DNA from: Gaiellasilicea sp963789355
GTDB lineage: Bacteria; Actinomycetota; Thermoleophilia; Gaiellales; Gaiellaceae
Reading direction: 5' to 3'
DNA length: 64,000 bases
Assembly (NCBI GenBank): GCA_963789355.1
Contig: CAWBKK010000004.1
Location: 124,001-188,000 of the forward strand
The notes below the pieces were generated by a model, which saw only the letters and a list, made by a program, of their open reading frames with translations, did no database searches and was not told the DNA's origin. Of this stretch, positions 41,131 to 50,153 are shown one piece after another; positions within the stretch are counted from its first letter, which is position 1, and each line of letters begins with the position of its first letter. A program made the position numbers and the translations under genes.

Positions 41131-42143
41131 GCACCCGCACGCCGCTCCTCACCGTCGACGACCTGCACGTCCGCTTCGGGACGAGCCGGGGCCTGGTCTA
41201 CGCGGTCAATGGGATCTCCTTCGACATCGCCCCCGGGGAGACGCTCGGGATCGTCGGCGAGTCGGGCTGCGGCAAGAGCGTCACCTCGCTGGCGCTGCTC
41301 GGGATCCTCGCCCGCAACGGCCGCGTCAGCAACGGAACGGCGATGTTCGGCGGCCGCGACCTGCTGAAGCTGAAGGACGACCAGCTGCGCTCGATCCGCG
41401 GCCGGGAGATCGCGATGATCTTCCAGGATCCGATGACCTCCCTGAACCCGGTGCTGACGATCGGGAAGCAGCTGCGCGAGCCGCTCGAGGCGCATTTCGG
41501 GATGGACAAGGCCCAGGCCGACAAGCGCGCCATCGAGCTGCTCGACCAGGTCGGGATCCCCGGCCCGAAGCAGCGGCTGAAGGACTACCCGCACCAGTTC
41601 TCGGGCGGGATGCGCCAGCGCGTGATGATCGCGATCGCGCTCGCCTGCGAGCCGAAGCTCCTGATCGCGGACGAGCCGACGACCGCACTCGACGTGACGA
41701 TTCAGGCGCAGATCCTCGAGCTCCTGAAGGCCCTCGTCGCCGAGCGCGACACGGCGCTGATCATGATCACGCACGACCTCGGGGTCGTCGCGGGCATGTG
41801 CGAGCGGGTCAACGTCATGTACGCCGGCATGTTCGTCGAGACCGGCACCGCGTCGAGGCTGTTCGCCCAGCCGCGGCACCCGTACACGCTAGGGCTGCTC
41901 CAGAGCGTGCCGCGGCTCGACTCCGGCCGTCGCCAGAAGCTGATGCCGATCCCCGGCGCGCCGCGGAACATGCTCAGCGCGCCCAGCGAGTGCCCGTTCG
42001 CGCCGCGGTGCCGCTACGAGGTCGAGCAGTCGCGCCAGGAAGTGCCGCCGCTGGAGGAGATCGAGGCGGGACACCAGGTGCGCTGCTTCAACCCGGTCCC
42101 GGCGGACGAGTGGCAGCGGCAGCGTCTCGGCGGCGCGGCGTGA
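41127..42143 (+). CDS. Peptide ABC transporter ATPase (DppD type)
   Basis: 338 residues. Walker A GESGCGKS, Q-loop IFQDPMTSLNP, signature FSGGMRQR, Walker B LLIADEPTTALD, switch His in MITHDLG, and the C-terminal Cys cluster (CPFAPRC ... RCFNP) that binds an iron-sulfur centre in this family. GTG 41127 overlaps dppC by 4 nt. Confidence 0.95.
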   Translation: MSTRTPLLTVDDLHVRFGTSRGLVYAVNGISFDIAPGETLGIVGESGCGKSVTSLALLGILARNGRVSNGTAMFGGRDLLKLKDDQLRSIRGREIAMIFQDPMTSLNPVLTIGKQLREPLEAHFGMDKAQADKRAIELLDQVGIPGPKQRLKDYPHQFSGGMRQRVMIAIALACEPKLLIADEPTTALDVTIQAQILELLKALVAERDTALIMITHDLGVVAGMCERVNVMYAGMFVETGTASRLFAQPRHPYTLGLLQSVPRLDSGRRQKLMPIPGAPRNMLSAPSECPFAPRCRYEVEQSRQEVPPLEEIEAGHQVRCFNPVPADEWQRQRLGGAA

Positions 42144-43213
42144 ACGCGAACGGCAACGCTCTCGTCACCGTCGAGGACCTGAAGGTCTGGTTTCCGATCC
42201 GGAGCGGTCTCGTGATGGATCGCCACGTCGGCGACGTGAAGGCTGTCGACGGCGTCTCCCTCGAGATCAAGCGCGGCGAGACGCTCGGCCTCGTCGGCGA
42301 GTCGGGGTGCGGCAAGTCGACGGTCGGGCGCGCGCTGCTGCGGCTCTACGACCCCACGGCCGGGAAGATCACCTTCGACGGGACCGACATCACGCACTTG
42401 TCCGAGAGCCAGATGCGGCCGCTGCGCAAGCGGATGCAGATGATCTTCCAGGACCCCTACGCCTCTCTCAACCCCCGCCATTCGGTGGGCCGCATCGTCG
42501 GCGAGCCGTTGCGCGTGCACGGGCGCGGCGGCAAGGAGCTGGGGAAGACGGTGCGCGAGCTGCTCCAGACCGTCGGCCTCCCGGCGGACGCGACGACGCG
42601 CTATCCGCACGAGTTCTCAGGCGGCCAGCGCCAGCGGATCGGCCTTGCGCGGGCCCTCGCGCTCAACCCGGACTTCCTCGTCTGTGACGAGCCCGTCTCG
42701 GCGCTCGACGTCTCGATCCAGGCGCAGATCGTCAACCTGATGGAGCAGCTGCAGCACGACTTCGAGCTCACCTACCTCTTCATCGCGCACGACCTCGCGG
42801 TCGTCAGGCACATCTCCGACCGGATCGCGGTGATGTACCTCGGTCAGATCATGGAGCTGTCTCCGGCGGACGACCTCTACGACAACCCGCTGCACCCGTA
42901 CACGATCTCGCTGCTCTCGGCGATCCCGATTCCAGACCCCGAGGTCGAGCGGACGCGCACGTCGATCCTGCTCCAGGGCGACCTGCCGAGCCCCGCCAAC
43001 CCACCGACCGCCTGCCGCTTCCACACGCGCTGCCCCTACGTGCAGCCGACGCGTTGCCAGGACGAGGAGCCGCAGCTGCGCCCGCTCGACGGCCATCTCG
43101 TCAAGTGCCACTACGCCGAAGAGGTCAAGGCCGGGCAGATCACGCCCAAGCAGCGCGAGGCCGTTTTCGAGCCGGGCGCGCAGGAGCCGGCCTACGAGCC
43201 GCCCGTCGTCTGA
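42140..43213 (+). CDS. Peptide ABC transporter ATPase (DppF type)
   Basis: 357 residues. Walker A GESGCGKST, IFQDPYASLNPR, signature FSGGQRQR, Walker B FLVCDEPVSALD, and a C-terminal Cys cluster (CRFHTRCPY ... RCQDE). It is the second ATPase of the heterodimer with the DppD type. A C-terminal extension (about 320-357) rich in Pro and Glu is unusual. Starts in a 4-nt overlap. Confidence 0.95.
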   Translation: MNANGNALVTVEDLKVWFPIRSGLVMDRHVGDVKAVDGVSLEIKRGETLGLVGESGCGKSTVGRALLRLYDPTAGKITFDGTDITHLSESQMRPLRKRMQMIFQDPYASLNPRHSVGRIVGEPLRVHGRGGKELGKTVRELLQTVGLPADATTRYPHEFSGGQRQRIGLARALALNPDFLVCDEPVSALDVSIQAQIVNLMEQLQHDFELTYLFIAHDLAVVRHISDRIAVMYLGQIMELSPADDLYDNPLHPYTISLLSAIPIPDPEVERTRTSILLQGDLPSPANPPTACRFHTRCPYVQPTRCQDEEPQLRPLDGHLVKCHYAEEVKAGQITPKQREAVFEPGAQEPAYEPPVV

Positions 43214-43635
43214 TGCTCACACTCCGCGTCCTCAACGGCAAGCTCGAGGGCGAGCCGTGTGTCTATGCGTGGGTCGGCTCGGAAGGCGTCGTCTACGTGG
43301 GCGCGACGACGCTCCATCCGGCGACTCGGACGTGGCTCCACCTCCACGACGACGATCCCGACATCGGTCGGATGCGCGCCCGCTATCCCGAGTTGGCGGG
43401 CGAAGAGCTCGACGTGCTCGCGCTGCGGCTGCCGCCCGAGGTAGACCGGCAACGGGTGCGCCACGGCGCGGTGGCGCGGTTGGCCGAGCGCGGGTTGCTC
43501 TCCGACCGTCACGTCTGCGACCAGCCGCTCCCCGCAGAGCCCACCGCCGAGGCCGATGAGCTCGTCGCTGCGGTCGAGGAGCGGCTGCGGGCCCAACGGG
43601 CGGCCGACGAAGTCGAGCACGCAGGTTCTGAGTAG
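43213..43635 (+). CDS. Small GIY-YIG-like protein at the end of the peptide-transport operon
   Basis: 140 residues. CVYAWVGSEGVVYVGATTL resembles the GIY-YIG core, and Arg (RTWLH) and a later Glu are in plausible places for the catalytic set, but the domain is short and divergent. The C-terminus is a Glu/Ala helix. The start overlaps the DppF stop (TGATG), so it is co-translated. The role with a peptide transporter is unclear. Confidence 0.55.
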   Translation: MLTLRVLNGKLEGEPCVYAWVGSEGVVYVGATTLHPATRTWLHLHDDDPDIGRMRARYPELAGEELDVLALRLPPEVDRQRVRHGAVARLAERGLLSDRHVCDQPLPAEPTAEADELVAAVEERLRAQRAADEVEHAGSE

Positions 43636-44232
43636 CTAGGCGGCCAGCGCTCTCGGCTCGACGAGCTTGTCGATCAGCCCGTAGCCGAGCGCCTCCTCTG
43701 GCGTCATGAAGCGATCGCGGTCGATGTCCTGCATCACCTGCTCGAACGGCTGGCCGGTGTGCCTGGCGAGGATCTCGGCCATCCGACGGGTCATCGCGAG
43801 GACTTCCTGAGCGTGGATCTCGATGTCCGCGGGCGTGCCGCGGAAGCCGGCCGAGCCCTGGTGGATCATCATCTTCGCGTTCGGGAGCGCCATCCGCTTC
43901 CCGGCCGCGCCGCCCGCGAGGATCATTGCCGCCGCCGACATGCCCATCCCGACGCAGATCGTCGACACGTCCGGCTTGACGTACTGCATCGTGTCGTAGA
44001 TCGCCATTCCCGCATACGCGGAGCCCCCGGGGGAGTTGACGTACAGCGCGATGTCCTTGTCCGGATCCTCCGCCTCGAGGAAGAGAAGCTGCGCGGCGAT
44101 CACGTTCGCGATCTCGTCGTCCACCTCGCGCCCGAGGAAGACGATCCGCTCGCGCAGCAGGCGGGAGTAGATGTCGAACGAGCGCTCGTAGCGTCCGTCT
44201 GCCTCGACGACCATCGGGATCAATGGGCTCAT
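43636..44232 (-). CDS. clpP: ATP-dependent Clp protease proteolytic subunit
   Basis: 198 residues. The catalytic triad is Ser99 (GMGMSAAAM), His124 (MMIHQG) and Asp173 (RDRFMTP); the substrate loop YVNSPGG is conserved. It forms the tetradecameric chamber fed by ClpX or ClpC. No second clpP or clpX is adjacent. ATG 44232 has GGAAGGAG upstream. Its promoter (TATAGT, 44277-44272) lies among two palindromes, so it is probably regulated together with the divergent SRPBCC-ArsR genes. Confidence 0.94.
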   Translation of the reverse strand: MSPLIPMVVEADGRYERSFDIYSRLLRERIVFLGREVDDEIANVIAAQLLFLEAEDPDKDIALYVNSPGGSAYAGMAIYDTMQYVKPDVSTICVGMGMSAAAMILAGGAAGKRMALPNAKMMIHQGSAGFRGTPADIEIHAQEVLAMTRRMAEILARHTGQPFEQVMQDIDRDRFMTPEEALGYGLIDKLVEPRALAA

Positions 44233-44250
44233 GCCGCTCCTTCCGATAAA

Positions 44251-44293
44251 GTGCAACTATTCGGTTGCACACTATACGCAACTCTGAGGTTGC
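44251..44293. promoter_or_regulatory. Pair of GTTGC palindromes in the divergent clpP / SRPBCC-ArsR promoter
   Basis: GTGCAAC (44251-44257)-N6-GTTGCAC (44264-44270) is a perfect palindrome; GCAAC (44278-44282)-N6-GTTGC (44289-44293) is a second, shorter one, 25 bp away centre to centre. TATAGT of the clpP promoter lies between them. The ArsR protein encoded at 44596 is the obvious candidate to bind. Confidence 0.7.
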
Positions 44294-44308
44294 ACAAAGG
44301 AGGCGGAC

Positions 44309-44599
44309 GTGGAGGTGACGCGGGAGGTCGTGGTCGAGGCGCCGCCGGAGGAGGTCTGGGACGCGCTCACCGATCCGGCGCAGCTCGAGGAGTGGTTCTC
44401 GGAGGACGGCGAGGAGCGTGACCTGGTCGTCGAGGAGGTCGAGACCGGCAAGCGGGTCGCCTACACGTGGGAAGACGGCCGCGTCGCGATCGAGATCGAG
44501 GAGGTCGGGGACGGCACGCGCGTGATCGTCACCGAGACCGGCGAGCCCGGCTGGAATGCCACCTTCGCGCTGCGGGCGCTCGCGTACTCCTACGCGTGA
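44309..44599 (+). CDS. SRPBCC (AHSA1/START-like) protein
   Basis: 96 residues with the START-like pattern VTREVVVEAPPEEVWDALTDPAQLEEWF. It is shorter than typical AHSA1 proteins (about 140), so the second half of the cavity may be lacking. GTG 44309 follows AAAGGAGG. It overlaps the ArsR gene by 4 nt, a common pairing in which the SRPBCC protein binds a hydrophobic ligand. Confidence 0.85.
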   Translation: MEVTREVVVEAPPEEVWDALTDPAQLEEWFSEDGEERDLVVEEVETGKRVAYTWEDGRVAIEIEEVGDGTRVIVTETGEPGWNATFALRALAYSYA

Positions 44600-44904
44600 C
44601 CGACGTCTTCGACGCGCTGGGAGACCCGACGCGCCGGCACATCGTCGAGTCGCTTTCCCGGCAGGAGGCCTCGGCGACGCAGCTCGCGTCGGAGTTGCCC
44701 GTGACGCGGCAGGCGGTCGCGAAGCATCTCACCGCCCTGCGCCAGGCCGGGCTCGTCGACTCCCGCAAGCAGGGTCGCGAGACGCTCTACCGCGTCAACA
44801 CCGACCCGCTCGACGTCGCCGCGGCCTGGATCGTGCGCGTCGGCGGTGAGTGGGACGCGCGGCTCGAACGTCTGCGGACGCTGGTGACATCGCGGCGTGG
44901 CTGA
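44596..44904 (+). CDS. ArsR-family regulator
   Basis: 102 residues: a winged helix with DALGDPTRRHIVESL and the recognition helix VTRQAVAKHLTALRQAGLV. The Cys metal-site of ArsR/SmtB is absent, so it is of the SRPBCC-associated type. It is the probable ligand of the two palindromes at 44251-44293. Confidence 0.9.
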   Translation: MTDVFDALGDPTRRHIVESLSRQEASATQLASELPVTRQAVAKHLTALRQAGLVDSRKQGRETLYRVNTDPLDVAAAWIVRVGGEWDARLERLRTLVTSRRG

Positions 44905-45490
44905 GAGCTGCTTCTGCGCGGTGGCGGTGGCGCCGCTGCACGCGGAGCCCGATCCGGCCTCCGAGCAGGTGACGCAGGCGTTGCGCGGCGAACCGTTGCA
45001 CGTGGGCGAGCGCCGAGGGGGCTGGGCGGGCGTGACCACGGCGTACGGCTATCCAGGGTGGATCGCCGAGACTGCACTGACGGCCGAGCAGGTCGGGGAA
45101 TGGCTGCCACCGAGCCGCGACGGCGATCCGATCGAGGAGGCGCGTGCGTATCTCGGTGCGCCGTATCTCTGGGGCGGGATGAGCGAGCACGGGATCGACT
45201 GCTCCGGGCTCGTCCACATGTCCTGGCGCCGGCTCGGTCGGCTGGTGCCCCGCGACGCGGATCAGCAGGAGGCTGAGGGACTTCCAGTGGCAGAGCCGTC
45301 GTACGGCGACCTCGCCGTCTACGGCGTCGGGGCAGTCACACACATCGCGTTCTGGCTCGGCGGCGGGCGCATCCTGCATGCCGCGGGAGGCCGTGCGGTC
45401 GTCGAGGAGCCGGAACCCGCCTCGTTGCGGGAGATTCGACGCGGATTCGTCCGTCTTCTCCCCCGCGGCGGATTACCTCATTCGAGCTAA
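44897..45490 (+). CDS. NlpC/P60 (C40) peptidase without signal peptide
   Basis: 197 residues. SH3-like N-terminal part (about 1-75, AESCFCAVAVAPLHAEPD...), then the NlpC/P60 domain with Cys in DCSGLVHMSW, His in VTHIAFWLG and the third polar residue in ILHAAG. No export signal is present, so it may work in the cytoplasm like YkfC, trimming imported murein peptides. It overlaps the ArsR gene by 8 nt and lies 1.7 kb downstream of a complete peptide-uptake operon. Confidence 0.88.
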   Translation: MAESCFCAVAVAPLHAEPDPASEQVTQALRGEPLHVGERRGGWAGVTTAYGYPGWIAETALTAEQVGEWLPPSRDGDPIEEARAYLGAPYLWGGMSEHGIDCSGLVHMSWRRLGRLVPRDADQQEAEGLPVAEPSYGDLAVYGVGAVTHIAFWLGGGRILHAAGGRAVVEEPEPASLREIRRGFVRLLPRGGLPHSS

Positions 45491-45522
45491 AGGGCGCCCC
45501 CGTCCGAGCCGATGTACGGCAC

Positions 45523-45852
45523 GTGGACGCTGCTGAGCGCGAAGAGATCATGAGCCGCTACCTGGACCACAGCCGCCGTTTCGAGGCGGCCGCGGCCCGG
45601 CGGTCGAACGGCAACGCCGAGGTGATCCCGTTCGCCCCGCCGATGCGGGAGCTCGAGCAGGAGCCGACGATGCGTGAGATCGAGGTGCTCCAGCTCGTCG
45701 CCGACGGTCTCGTCAACCGCGAGATCGGCCAGCGCTTGTTTCTGTCGGAGGAGACGGTCAAGTCGCACGTCCGTCACCTGCTCGCGAAGCTGCAGGCCCG
45801 CAGCCGGGCCCACGCCGTCGCCGTCGGCTACCGCCGCGGCCTGATCGGCTAG
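45523..45852 (+). CDS. Short LuxR-type DNA-binding protein
   Basis: 109 residues. Only a LuxR/GerE helix-turn-helix (about 45-105, TMREIEVLQLVADG ... ETVKSHVRHLLAKL) follows a helical N-terminus; no receiver domain. GTG 45523 and ATG 45550 are both possible starts. Such single-domain proteins act as constitutive or protein-controlled regulators. Confidence 0.8.
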   Translation: MDAAEREEIMSRYLDHSRRFEAAAARRSNGNAEVIPFAPPMRELEQEPTMREIEVLQLVADGLVNREIGQRLFLSEETVKSHVRHLLAKLQARSRAHAVAVGYRRGLIG

Positions 45853-45878
45853 CGCCGACTCGGCGGGACCAAAGGAAG

Positions 45879-45900
45879 AGCCGCGCCTTGCGGCGCGGCT
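45879..45900. terminator. Terminator hairpin after the short LuxR gene
   Basis: AGCCGCGCC and GGCGCGGCT pair around TTGC. The 230 nt after it up to the HD-GYP gene contain no gene or known riboswitch that I can recognise, only a single DnaA-box-like TGTGGACAA (45942-45950). Confidence 0.65.
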
Positions 45901-46127
45901 CGGTAAATCTGCTGGGCTGGTTTTCCTCAGTTCCCACACCCTGTGGACAACTCCCCCAAACGAGGGATGCCTCCTGGGCTAGAGAAGGAGAGGATTCGTC
46001 GGCTTTACCAGCCTTTGGCTTGACCCGTAACGGCGGCACGGGCCACGAGGCGAAGAACAGACTGACGCATGAGTGACTCCTGTTCGAGGAACTAACGGCT
46101 CGGCCAGCATAACCCTTTTGGGGGACA

Positions 46128-47534
46128 TTGCAAGACATGTCAAACAATTCAGCTGCGGTGCTTGATGTGCCCACTCGGCACGACCCCTCGCCCCGGGCGG
46201 TCTGGATCTACGCCGGAATTCTTGGCGGGCTCGCCCTCTCCACGACGGTAGGGCTGATCTTGGGCGGCTCGGATGGTATGGGGCCGCCGCTTGTCGTTCT
46301 TGGCCTTGCTGCCGCGGCGGCGTTCGCTGAGCGCGGAAGCGTAAGGCTGAGTTCGACGGTTGACGAGTCGATCTCAGCTCTACCAATGCTGTTCGCCGCG
46401 GTGCTCTTCGGACCTCTCGCCGCTCTGATTGTCGCGTCGGCTTCAATGCTCGGCGACTTCACGCGGCCGTACCTGCGCTGGGCGATCTACACAAGCAGTC
46501 GCGCCATCACAGCGGCGATCGTTGGGGCCGTTGCTCTGACTACCAGCGGGACGATTGAGAACCGCTCGGTCGCAATTGCCGTGAGCACGATCGTTGCGGC
46601 TGTCGTGGCGCAAGCGCTAGATGGCTTCTTTGCGTCGATCACGGTCTATCTGCGCGGTCGCGGTGGGGTTGTCGAGACGGCGCGCCTTCTTCTTCCCGTG
46701 GCCGCAGCAGCGATTCCGCTCTACGCACCCCTCGTCGCGCTGCTCGCGATCGGCTATGACCAGCTCTCACCCTGGGCAACCATGCTTTTCTTCGTACCGG
46801 CCTTGGCCGCCCAGCGTCTGTACACGATGTATCAGGAGCAACGGCATCTCACCGACGGCTTGACCGAGGCAAACGAGCAGCTCGAGCGTGCGAATCTCTC
46901 GTTTGCCGCGGCGCTAGTCGCAACGCTTGATGCGCGTGATCAGTACACGGCCGGCCACTCGGCCGCAGTTGCCATCTACTCTCGTGACATCGCCCAGCGG
47001 ATGGGGCTCGATGAGAGCGAACAGCAGATGGCTCACCTAGCTGGCCTTGTTCACGACATCGGGAAGATCGGTCTCCCCCCAGGGCTGTTGGAGAAGGCAG
47101 GCCCCTTGACGCTCGAGGAGCGCCGCGTCATGCAGACGCACTCAGAGATCGGTGAGCGCATTCTGGTCAACGTCGATACGTACAGCGAGATCGCTCATAT
47201 CGTCCGGCACCATCACGAGCGAGTGGACGGCAACGGCTACCCAGATGGCTTGACCGAGCTGGAGATTCCGCTTCTCGCGCGGATCATTGCCGTGGCCGAC
47301 GCCTATAACGCGATGACGTCGAATCGACCGTATCGGGAAGCAATGCCCAGCCGAGTCGCTCGAATGCGATTGGCTCAGGCTGTTGGTACGCAGTTCGATA
47401 CGTCCGTGGTCGCATCCTTCGAAGCGATTCTGGCGACGTCCGATGAGTCATACCGCCTCGGCCGGCGGCGGGATTTCGACCTCGGCCCCCGCGTAGCGAA
47501 CGAACTGGCCGAAGCTGTCGCCGTGGTTGCCTAG
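46128..47534 (+). CDS. Membrane HD-GYP domain protein (c-di-GMP phosphodiesterase-like)
   Basis: 468 residues. Several membrane helices (about 25-235) form an integral sensor; a coiled linker (about 240-265) leads to HD-GYP with HSAAVA, LVHDIGKIGLP, THSEIGERIL, HHERVDGNGYPDGL and IIAVADAYNAMTSNRPYR. All metal ligands and the GYP motif are intact, so activity on cyclic di-GMP is expected. TTG 46128 and ATG 46137 are possible starts; GGGGGA favours the former. The composition is lower in G+C than the flanks. Confidence 0.9.
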   Translation: MQDMSNNSAAVLDVPTRHDPSPRAVWIYAGILGGLALSTTVGLILGGSDGMGPPLVVLGLAAAAAFAERGSVRLSSTVDESISALPMLFAAVLFGPLAALIVASASMLGDFTRPYLRWAIYTSSRAITAAIVGAVALTTSGTIENRSVAIAVSTIVAAVVAQALDGFFASITVYLRGRGGVVETARLLLPVAAAAIPLYAPLVALLAIGYDQLSPWATMLFFVPALAAQRLYTMYQEQRHLTDGLTEANEQLERANLSFAAALVATLDARDQYTAGHSAAVAIYSRDIAQRMGLDESEQQMAHLAGLVHDIGKIGLPPGLLEKAGPLTLEERRVMQTHSEIGERILVNVDTYSEIAHIVRHHHERVDGNGYPDGLTELEIPLLARIIAVADAYNAMTSNRPYREAMPSRVARMRLAQAVGTQFDTSVVASFEAILATSDESYRLGRRRDFDLGPRVANELAEAVAVVA

Positions 47535-50053
47535 TCACGGCTCAGCTGCGTAGCACGGAGGGCTGCAGCGGCACGCGATCGGACCCCAAGCTTCTCGTAG
47601 ATGTGGCGTACGTGCACCTTGACGGTAACCGGGCTGATGAATAGAACACGACCAATCTGCGCATTCGTGAGTCCTTGCGCAAGTAGGGCTAATACCTCCT
47701 TCTCTCGGGGAGAAAGTGACCTGACAGAGTGTTCGGCTTGCCCGCGGCCGGAGTCGGGCACAAGTTGCCGATCGCCCGCTCTCGTCAGGACGAGCTCAAG
47801 CGGAGCATGTTGCTCGCGTTCCTGAAGCAGACAGACCAGCAGCTGCGGGCATCCGCGATACGCGCAAACGAAGGAATCAACCATCCCGGTATGCACAGTG
47901 CGTTCCAGGGCAGTCTTTGCGTGAGACAGAGCCACTTCCTGCTGATCCTGATTGAGGGCGCAAACGGCCAAAGCGCAGTTTGCTGTGATGCCGGCTTCGA
48001 CCCCAACCGAGGCTCTCAATGCAGACTCCGCGACCTGCGCTGAACGTCGTGACTGGCCTAGGCCGGCTAAAGCGAGTGATGTAACACCGAGGAGTTCACC
48101 GTGCAGAGAGCGCGTGGCCGTCGTCAGGTCGACGTCGGATTTTGCGAGCGCCTCCTCAAACGAGGCTTGAGCGATGAGCATGCGCATCCTGATCGCCGTA
48201 GACGTTTGCAGGGCAGAGACATTGCCAGTCTCCAATGCGCGCTCGTCAGCTTCATCCAACAAATCTGCGCTTTCGCCGTACGCCCTGCGACCGCTGGCGA
48301 CAAGGGCATGAACAGTCAGGGCGTATGGAACAACGAACTCCAGCCGATACCGCTCAGCCTCCTTTAGCTGTTCGTCCGTGAGGTGACTCGCCTCATCGAA
48401 ATGCGCCGTCACTGCGAGCGAGTATCCAAAGATATTCCTGAAGGATGATCTCGCGACGGGATCAGTGACAAACCGGAGGAGCTGACTGGCCGCGCGCGCA
48501 CCTTGAAGATCGAGGGGTGTTCCGAAGCGCGTCGCATATGCGAGCCGCCGATCAGCGAGCAAAACCTGCTCGCTGGGCTCAAGCGGCTGGCCGTCAGACA
48601 AAGCATTCAGAGCGGCCTCTGCAAGCGGATCCTCCAACTCGATCATGGCAAGTAGTTCGCCGGACGCCGCCCGCCTCGCGAATCGTGGCTCCGTTGCAAG
48701 TGTGTGCGCTTTCTTGTAATACGATCGTGCTTGCGTCTCTCGCGATGCCACATGTGCTGCACGACCAGCAACAAGGCTTGCACGGGCGCTCAGATCGGGA
48801 TCCGCGGCGAGATCATCTGCAGCCAATGCCGCTAGTGCTTCAGATTCGTAGAATCGGCCTTCCCTAAAGGCGACCTCGGCTGTCGCTAGACGGACAACCG
48901 GGGCAGTCGCACGCGAATCTCTAAGCCATGTCGCCAGCGTCGCAGTCCGGCCAGTTGCAAGCAGTTCCTCTAAGGATGACGCAAGAAGTAGCGGCACCAA
49001 GTCGTCACGATCGAACTGTCCGATTATCGCAAACGCCTCGTCCCATAGACGGTGAGCAAGAAGAGTCCGAACGGCTCGATCCACGATGCCGGCGAGCGCT
49101 CGTGGGCGTTCCTCACGGAGCTTCAACAGAAGGAAGGTTCGAACCAGGGGATGTATATCCAGTCGGCCATCTCCTCTCTCCGAGAGAAAGCCGCAGGCCA
49201 GGCCCGTCGCCACAACTCGTTCAGCCTCGTCGGCCTGCACCTGACGAAGTGCGATGTGACGGCCATCTACGTCAAAGAGCGCTAGCTCCGCCAGTCGGCG
49301 TCTCATTCGGCGGTCGAGTCGTCGGTATATCTCATCAGCGAAGAAGCCGTAGAGGTGCGGCGCGTCGATCAATCGGGGCGGGGACGCTTCGAGAACCGCG
49401 GCAAGCGCTAGGACTGCTGGCCAACCCTTCGCGAGGGTTACCAATTCATTGGTTGAAGGGCGAGCCTTCCCAAGTAGGGCGACCGCTTCTGCGTCACTCA
49501 TCGCAAGCAACGAGCGATCCACCTCAAAGAGCTCGCCGTACAGTATTCGCCGAGACGATGCCCATCTCGGCCGATCGCGCGTTAGAAGCAGCACGTTTAG
49601 CGGAGCGTCGATCAGCAGCGACTCGACGAAGTCCTCAGCTGGTTGCGCGCCGACAATCTCGTGGTAGTCATCGATCACGACCCAAGCGCCCGATGGCCAG
49701 CTAGCAAGGTCGGCGGACAGCATCCCTGCCAAAATCCGCGCTTCGTCATGAGGGCGACTTGTGATGGGAAGGCGCTCAACCAAGGCGTTCCCGGCGCCCT
49801 CCACGATCTCTGACACCGAGCTTTGAAGCCCCGCTGCCAACGCTGCTACGTCCACCGATGCAGCCGTGGCGGTGTACCACACAGCCTGTTTGTCCTTGAG
49901 CCACTGTCGGGCCAGGGTCGTCTTCCCGTAGCCGGCCGGGGCGACGAGCATTTTGATCCGGCCCTGGCTTGCATCGAGCAGGCGCGTGAGGCGGGGGCGC
50001 TCGATGATCCTGCGGCGCCTCGTCGTCGGCTCGGTTGCGGTGCCCTTCCCCAT
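47531..50053 (-). CDS. MalT-like LuxR-family regulator (LAL)
   Basis: 840 residues. An N-terminal P-loop ATPase (VAPAGYGKTTLARQW, VVIDDYHEI) is followed by a long TPR-like region and a C-terminal LuxR helix-turn-helix (about 775-835; LSPREKEVLALLAQGLTNAQ, VTVKVHVRHIYEKLG). ATG 50053 starts the conserved part; GTG 12 nt upstream is also in frame. The 3' end overlaps the HD-GYP gene by 4 nt. Lower G+C and different codon use than in neighbouring blocks suggest acquisition. Confidence 0.92.
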   Translation of the reverse strand: MGKGTATEPTTRRRRIIERPRLTRLLDASQGRIKMLVAPAGYGKTTLARQWLKDKQAVWYTATAASVDVAALAAGLQSSVSEIVEGAGNALVERLPITSRPHDEARILAGMLSADLASWPSGAWVVIDDYHEIVGAQPAEDFVESLLIDAPLNVLLLTRDRPRWASSRRILYGELFEVDRSLLAMSDAEAVALLGKARPSTNELVTLAKGWPAVLALAAVLEASPPRLIDAPHLYGFFADEIYRRLDRRMRRRLAELALFDVDGRHIALRQVQADEAERVVATGLACGFLSERGDGRLDIHPLVRTFLLLKLREERPRALAGIVDRAVRTLLAHRLWDEAFAIIGQFDRDDLVPLLLASSLEELLATGRTATLATWLRDSRATAPVVRLATAEVAFREGRFYESEALAALAADDLAADPDLSARASLVAGRAAHVASRETQARSYYKKAHTLATEPRFARRAASGELLAMIELEDPLAEAALNALSDGQPLEPSEQVLLADRRLAYATRFGTPLDLQGARAASQLLRFVTDPVARSSFRNIFGYSLAVTAHFDEASHLTDEQLKEAERYRLEFVVPYALTVHALVASGRRAYGESADLLDEADERALETGNVSALQTSTAIRMRMLIAQASFEEALAKSDVDLTTATRSLHGELLGVTSLALAGLGQSRRSAQVAESALRASVGVEAGITANCALAVCALNQDQQEVALSHAKTALERTVHTGMVDSFVCAYRGCPQLLVCLLQEREQHAPLELVLTRAGDRQLVPDSGRGQAEHSVRSLSPREKEVLALLAQGLTNAQIGRVLFISPVTVKVHVRHIYEKLGVRSRAAAALRATQLSRD

Positions 50054-50113
50054 GTCCCTCACGGGTGCCACGGACCCGCTCCCAGCGTATCTCGCGCCCG
50101 AGGCCGTGAATAG

Positions 50114-50148
50114 GCGCGCCCGCGACCCCTCAGGAGTCGCGGGCGCGC
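50114..50148. terminator. Long terminator hairpin
   Basis: GCGCGCCCGCGAC (50114-50126) pairs perfectly with GTCGCGGGCGCGC (50136-50148), between two minus-strand LuxR-type genes. Confidence 0.75.
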
Positions 50149-50153
50149 TGCCG

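Noticed and set aside
45942..45950. TGTGGACAA, a perfect DnaA-box sequence
   Set aside because: Only one clear box, with no cluster, AT-rich unwinding region or dnaA/dnaN gene nearby, so it is not evidence for a replication origin.
46000..46127. Possible c-di-GMP riboswitch before the HD-GYP gene
   Set aside because: The GEMM core elements could not be found, only short weak hairpins.
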